Of a DNA stretch of 8,810 nucleotides, positions 6,048-8,810 are shown in pieces; positions within the stretch are counted from its first letter, which is position 1, and the number at the start of each line of letters is the position of its first letter. Origin of the DNA: Aeriscardovia sp040773385 (GTDB lineage: Bacteria > Actinomycetota > Actinomycetes > Actinomycetales > Bifidobacteriaceae); the NCBI GenBank assembly GCA_040773385.1, contig JAXGWH010000049.1, forward strand, positions 1-8,810, given 5' to 3'. The notes under the pieces were generated by a model. That model searched no databases and was not told where the DNA came from. It saw nothing but the letters and a program-made list of their open reading frames with translations. The position numbers and the translations under genes are program-made.

Positions 6048-6081
6048 GGCCCTTGCCGGTCAACGACCGGAACCCAGGGCC
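6048..6081 (-). repeat. Two-part hairpin just after the binding-protein gene
   Basis: An outer 6-bp stem GGCCCT/AGGGCC (6048-6053 with 6076-6081) encloses an inner 6-bp stem CCGGTC/GACCGG (6056-6061 with 6065-6070) with a 3-nt loop. It starts 10 nt after the stop codon of the binding-protein gene. No U run follows, so it is more likely a 3' mRNA-protecting structure than a terminator. Confidence 0.6.
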
Positions 6082-6091
6082 GTCACCTCGT

Positions 6092-7339
6092 TCACTTGAT
6101 GGTGGAGTTCTTGTACTGCGCCATCCACTCGTCGGTCTTGGCCTGGGCGTTCGAGGCATTGACATCCTTGCTCACGATGGCCTTGCCGAAGTTCTGGCAC
6201 GGGGTCCAGAAGTTGTTCATCGCGGAGGTCGTCGGCTGCAGGACAGAGGTCTTGGCGATGGTCTCGGACTGCGCGACGGCGACCGGATCGGCCTTGACCT
6301 TGGAGTTGGACTGCAGGGCCTTGGAGGACGGGATGATCTGGCGCATCGTGTAGTGGTCGAGCTGGGCCTGTTTGCTGCCGAGGAACGCGGCGAACTCGGA
6401 GGCAATCTTCGGGTTCTTGGTGTTCGGGTTGTAGGCGGCGGCCTTGGAGCCGGAGAACGACTTGAGCTGGGAGTCCTTGCCGTTGATCTTGACGGTCGGC
6501 AGGGCGGCGGCGGCGTAGTTGTCACCGAGCGCCTTCTTCACGTTCGCGGCATCCCACGAGCCGGAGAAGTAGGCGTCGACGGCACCGGTCTTCAGACCAG
6601 CGAGGCCCGCACCGTTGTCATCCTCGACGAAGTTCTTGTTGGCGACCATGTTGACGACCGCGGTCGTGGCAGCGGCGCCGTTGGAGCCGCCGAACTTGAC
6701 GCCGTCCTTGGCGCTGTTGCCGTCAGCACCGAAGAGGGTGCCGCCCGCGGCGTAGTAGAACGCCGGCAGGTACCAGGAATTGGAGACCTGGAAGGCGACC
6801 TTGCCCTTGGAGAGCATGGTGTCGAGCGACTTGATGTCGCTGCTGCTGAACTTGGACTTGTTGTAGTACATGAACCAGGTGTTGCCGGTGTACGGCACGC
6901 CGTAGAGGTTGCCATCGGAACCGGTGACGGACTTGACCATCGAGGAGTCGTTGTCCTTCTTCACCTGGGCGGCGGCGGAATCGGAGAGCTGGCCGATGGC
7001 CTTGGCATCGATGAGGGTGCCGAGCTGATCGTTGGCGAACAGATACACATCGGCGGCGGCGGACGGATCCTGCTTGACGGTCTTGGAGGCATCACCCTCG
7101 GAGACGGCCTTGTTCGTCCACTTGATCTTGTAATCCTTGTGTGCCGCCTGGAAGGCCTTCTCCTCCTTGGCGGTCCAGCCGGCGCTGATGTCCTCGGACG
7201 GCGTCCACACCGTCAGGCTCACGTTCTTCGAGCTGCTCGAAGAGGCGGTGGAGCCTGAGTTGGAATTGCCGCAGGCGGACACACCCGCAAGGACGGCGAC
7301 AGAGGCGGCAACCGCCAGAGCCTTCTTAAAATTGATCAT
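6092..7339 (-). CDS. malE: Maltose-type substrate-binding lipoprotein of ABC importer
   Basis: A 415-residue extracytoplasmic solute-binding protein of family 1 (MalE type). Residues 1-22 form a lipoprotein signal peptide (basic MINFKK, hydrophobic core, lipobox VSAC) with the lipidated Cys at 23. A Ser/Thr/Asn-rich linker follows (24-38), then the binding fold beginning VSLTVWTPSED. Family-typical stretches include EGDA (81-84), NLYGVPYTGNTWFMYYNKSKF (144-164), KGKVAF (178-183), YFSGSWDA (257-264) and IASEFAAFL (312-320). The ATG at 7337-7339 is chosen because GGGAG precedes it by 8 nt and it gives a proper signal peptide; the open frame continues upstream to 7504 without such support. It is the first gene of the importer operon, separated from the permeases by hairpins, which suits higher expression of this component. 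The ligand is inferred as maltose or a malto-oligosaccharide and is not proven by the sequence. Confidence 0.94.
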   Translation of the reverse strand: MINFKKALAVAASVAVLAGVSACGNSNSGSTASSSSSKNVSLTVWTPSEDISAGWTAKEEKAFQAAHKDYKIKWTNKAVSEGDASKTVKQDPSAAADVYLFANDQLGTLIDAKAIGQLSDSAAAQVKKDNDSSMVKSVTGSDGNLYGVPYTGNTWFMYYNKSKFSSSDIKSLDTMLSKGKVAFQVSNSWYLPAFYYAAGGTLFGADGNSAKDGVKFGGSNGAAATTAVVNMVANKNFVEDDNGAGLAGLKTGAVDAYFSGSWDAANVKKALGDNYAAAALPTVKINGKDSQLKSFSGSKAAAYNPNTKNPKIASEFAAFLGSKQAQLDHYTMRQIIPSSKALQSNSKVKADPVAVAQSETIAKTSVLQPTTSAMNNFWTPCQNFGKAIVSKDVNASNAQAKTDEWMAQYKNSTIK

Positions 7340-7400
7340 CTTTGATCTCCCAACGCCGCTGTGCGCGGCATTGCCTTCGTTTCCCTTCTGTCGGGGCCGG

Positions 7401-7423
7401 CCGGCATGGTCTCCCATGACCGG
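7401..7423 (-). promoter_or_regulatory. Hairpin in the 5' leader of the binding-protein mRNA
   Basis: CCGGCATGG (7401-7409) pairs with CCATG-A-CCGG (7414-7423), giving a 9-bp stem with one bulged base and a 4-nt loop. If transcription starts near 7436, it sits about 13 nt from the mRNA 5' end and 61 nt before the start codon. A 5'-proximal hairpin like this often stabilises a transcript. No riboswitch family is recognised. Confidence 0.45.
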
Positions 7424-7442
7424 TATCACTCCGAGCATTTTT

Positions 7443-7472
7443 ACGATACAACGTTTGCAACCAAAACTGCAA
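7443..7472 (-). promoter_or_regulatory. Promoter of the importer operon
   Basis: On the minus strand TTGCAG (7467-7472) is followed after 18 bp by TATCGT (7443-7448). Both hexamers are only partial matches to consensus, as often seen for regulated promoters. The operator at 7450-7462 fills most of the spacer. The predicted start is near 7436, giving a 5' leader of about 97 nt. Confidence 0.5.
7450..7462. promoter_or_regulatory. LacI-family-type operator, importer side
   Basis: AACGTTTGCAACC is an imperfect palindrome centred on TTGCAA (7455-7460), the kind of site bound by LacI-family sugar repressors in Bifidobacterium and other actinobacteria. It lies between the -35 and -10 of the binding-protein promoter, where bound repressor would block polymerase. 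The regulator gene is not in the window. Confidence 0.7.
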
Positions 7473-7565
7473 ATATCTCTTTCACTGGCATGTCGCAGTG
7501 ACACAGAATCGTCATAGTGCGGTCATATTTCTTGCTATCAGACGGCTGACAGCGTTTTCACAGGA

Positions 7566-7588
7566 TCCCCCGCCAGGCTGGAGGGGGA
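7566..7588. repeat. GC-rich hairpin between the divergent promoters
   Basis: TCCCCC (7566-7571) pairs with GGGGGA (7583-7588). After one G/A mismatch, CCA (7573-7575) pairs with TGG (7579-7581) around a 3-nt loop. No T tract follows on either strand. It lies roughly midway between the two operators. Its role is unknown; it might separate the divergent units or bind a protein. Confidence 0.4.
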
Positions 7589-7612
7589 CTGTTCGGAAGC
7601 GGACAGCGTGAG

Positions 7613-7626
7613 AACGTTTGCAAACA
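7613..7626. promoter_or_regulatory. LacI-family-type operator, GH13 side
   Basis: GTTTGCAAAC (7616-7625) is a perfect 10-bp palindrome, flanked by AAC on the left and AC on the right. Its core is the same as the operator at 7450-7462; the centres are 163 bp apart. A -10-like TATCGA (7628-7633) follows on the plus strand, mirroring the arrangement on the importer side. No convincing -35 is seen. The site probably controls the plus-strand GH13 gene, and the pair could act together by looping. Confidence 0.72.
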
Positions 7627-7633
7627 CTATCGA

Positions 7634-7903
7634 ACAAATACGGACAAAAACGCACATATCCCCTGCCTCGTCACCCCTTTGTTTAAGGCACGACCAGATG
7701 AAGGCGTGATCGGACGGACGGATGAACGAACGAACGCATGGCCGGCTTCTCGGTCAGAACGGTTCATGTTCCGACGTTATTGCCGCCGTCCTGCAAGACC
7801 GTCGTGTCCAGTCCTTCCTGGTTCCATATCCTCCTTGGTCCCATCGTTCAGGCCGCGCGCATTCCGGACCATGAACGCCATACGGTCATCTACCATGTTT
7901 CCC
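7634..7903 (+). other. Probable untranslated leader of the GH13 gene
   Basis: About 270 bp between the GH13-side operator and the chosen start holds no convincing gene. A 61-codon plus-strand frame (7738-7923) has no ribosome binding site, is in a different frame from the GH13 gene and looks like chance. The GH13 frame itself remains open through here, but its reading is Arg/Ser/Pro-rich and does not resemble protein until about 7904. TTTCCCATGACAC occurs twice, at 7898-7910 and 7914-7926, across the chosen start. Confidence 0.4.
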
Positions 7904-8810
7904 ATGACACGTCTTTCCCATGACACACCCCTGGAAGACAGGGACGCGACCACCTCCACCACCGAACAGCCCACGACCCCGCAGCCTGACGACAGGGCCG
8001 TTGACAGGACCAACGACAGGACCCCTGACATGCCGATTGACGGGGGCGGACACGACACACCGGACGAGCAGACGAAACAGACCGGACAGACCGATGACGC
8101 GGCGCTGCGCCATCATGCCGGCTGGCTGCGTGACGCGGTGTTCTACGAGGTCTACCCGCAGAGCTTCGCGGATTCCGACGGCGACGGCATCGGCGATCTG
8201 CCGGGGCTCACGGCACGGCTGCCTTATATCAAGGATCTCGGCTGCACCGCCGTGTGGATCAACCCATGCTTCGAGTCGCCGTTCCGCGACGCCGGCTACG
8301 ACATCAGCGACTATGAGAAGGTCGCCCCCCGCTACGGCACGAACAAGGACCTCGAGGAGCTGCTGCGCACGGCGCACAGGCTGGGGCTGCACGTGCTCCT
8401 CGACCTCGTGCCCGGGCACACGAGCGACAGGCACCCATGGTTCCGCGCGAGCCAGCAATGGGATCCCGCCGACCGGAAGGGCTTCTCGGATCGGTACATC
8501 TGGACGGGCTCGGCGTTTGAGAACGGCGCGGGCATGCCTTTCGTGGCAGGAGAATCCGATAGGGACGGATCGTATATCACCAATTTCTTCGCCTTCCAGC
8601 CGGCGCTCAACTACGGCTATCTCAGGCAGGAGAAACCGTGGCAGCAGTCCCTCGATTCCCCCGCGGCCGCCTCCACGCGCGACGCGATCCGCGGCATCAT
8701 GCGCTTCTGGCTCTCACGCGGGGCGGACGGGTTCCGCGTGGACATGGCCGAGTCCCTCGTCAAAAACGACGATGAGGACAAGAGCGGCACCGTCGAGACA
8801 TGGAGGAGGA
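7904..8810 (+). CDS. GH13 alpha-amylase-family glycosidase (partial, 3' end beyond window)
   Basis: About 302 codons are visible with no stop. The catalytic barrel begins with AVFYEVYPQSF (from about residue 78), then a DSDGDGIGD loop (90-98). Region I is DLVPGHTSD from Asp167, and QPALNYGY lies near 232-239. Region II is GFRVDMAES with the predicted catalytic nucleophile Asp280. These are hallmarks of the GH13 alpha-glucosidase/amylase clan; the general acid lies outside the window. Region I usually has Asn before His but Gly is found here, as in some GH13 subgroups. Substrate is inferred as malto-oligosaccharide or a related alpha-glucoside from the divergent importer. The start is uncertain: 7904 is chosen because downstream codons show GC-rich third positions and the same heavy AGG use as the catalytic part, but it lacks a ribosome binding site. 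ATG at 8030, preceded by AGGA at 8 nt, is a good alternative; 7871 and 7895 are also in frame. Lack of a signal peptide suggests a cytoplasmic enzyme. Confidence 0.9.
   Translation, partial: MTRLSHDTPLEDRDATTSTTEQPTTPQPDDRAVDRTNDRTPDMPIDGGGHDTPDEQTKQTGQTDDAALRHHAGWLRDAVFYEVYPQSFADSDGDGIGDLPGLTARLPYIKDLGCTAVWINPCFESPFRDAGYDISDYEKVAPRYGTNKDLEELLRTAHRLGLHVLLDLVPGHTSDRHPWFRASQQWDPADRKGFSDRYIWTGSAFENGAGMPFVAGESDRDGSYITNFFAFQPALNYGYLRQEKPWQQSLDSPAAASTRDAIRGIMRFWLSRGADGFRVDMAESLVKNDDEDKSGTVETWRR
7991..8026 (+). repeat. Three 12-bp tandem units in the GH13 N-terminal region
   Basis: Units starting GACAGG at 7991, 8003 and 8015 repeat with a 12-bp period. They read in the GH13 frame as DRAV-DRTN-DRTP. 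If translation starts at or before 7904 this is a hydrophilic low-complexity linker; if it starts at 8030 the repeats are in the 5' leader. Confidence 0.55.

Noticed and set aside
4321..7258. Plus-strand frames of 571 and 478 codons opposite MalF and the binding protein
   Set aside because: Length alone is misleading at this GC content; neither has recognisable motifs, and the second is a Gly/Val/Leu/Asp repeat pattern mirroring the minus-strand codons.
7738..8058. Small frames of 61 (plus) and 93 (minus) codons before the GH13 gene
   Set aside because: No ribosome binding sites; frames conflict with the GH13 frame and with the operator-leader layout.

Overview
The window looks like an actinobacterial chromosome, most probably Bifidobacterium or a close relative. 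The reasons are the high GC coding sequence, the type I-E repeat ending in GATGATCC on its transcribed strand, an isolated TraX-family protein, and a carbohydrate ABC transporter without its own ATPase beside a GH13 enzyme. The genus is inferred from these familiar traits; no search was run.

Layout. Positions 1-656 hold a type I-E CRISPR array with 11 identical repeats, cut by the left window edge. It is read on the minus strand from an AT-rich leader (about 657-935) that carries a strong extended -10 promoter. A tRNA-Arg(ACG) gene on the minus strand (985-1061) follows, with its own promoter and terminator. A decayed 30-base copy of part of this tRNA lies 148 bp further right, in a gene-free stretch (1062-1307). 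Two minus-strand genes come next: a TraX-family membrane protein (1308-2099) and a HAD-superfamily hydrolase (2260-3093).

Positions 3182-7339 hold a minus-strand maltose/alpha-glucoside ABC importer. In transcription order it has a lipoprotein substrate-binding protein (6092-7339), a 379-bp intercistronic region with three hairpins, a MalF-type permease (4282-5712), a MalG-type permease overlapping it by 4 bp (3293-4285), and an intrinsic terminator (3182-3225). On the plus strand, diverging from the binding protein, is a GH13 alpha-glucan enzyme (about 7904 to beyond the right edge). The divergent promoter region carries two LacI-family-type operators centred on TTGCAA, one lying between the -35 and -10 of the binding-protein promoter.

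How they work together: the binding protein captures a maltose-like sugar outside the cell, the two permeases import it using an ATPase encoded elsewhere, and the GH13 enzyme probably breaks it down. A LacI-family repressor encoded outside the window may control both directions. The CRISPR array, tRNA, TraX and HAD genes are functionally unrelated neighbours. I see no wholly new system. The points most worth a second look are an abnormally long CRISPR spacer with a deviant flanking base, a leader with no cas genes on its usual side, the tRNA fragment, and the structured region between the binding-protein and permease genes.
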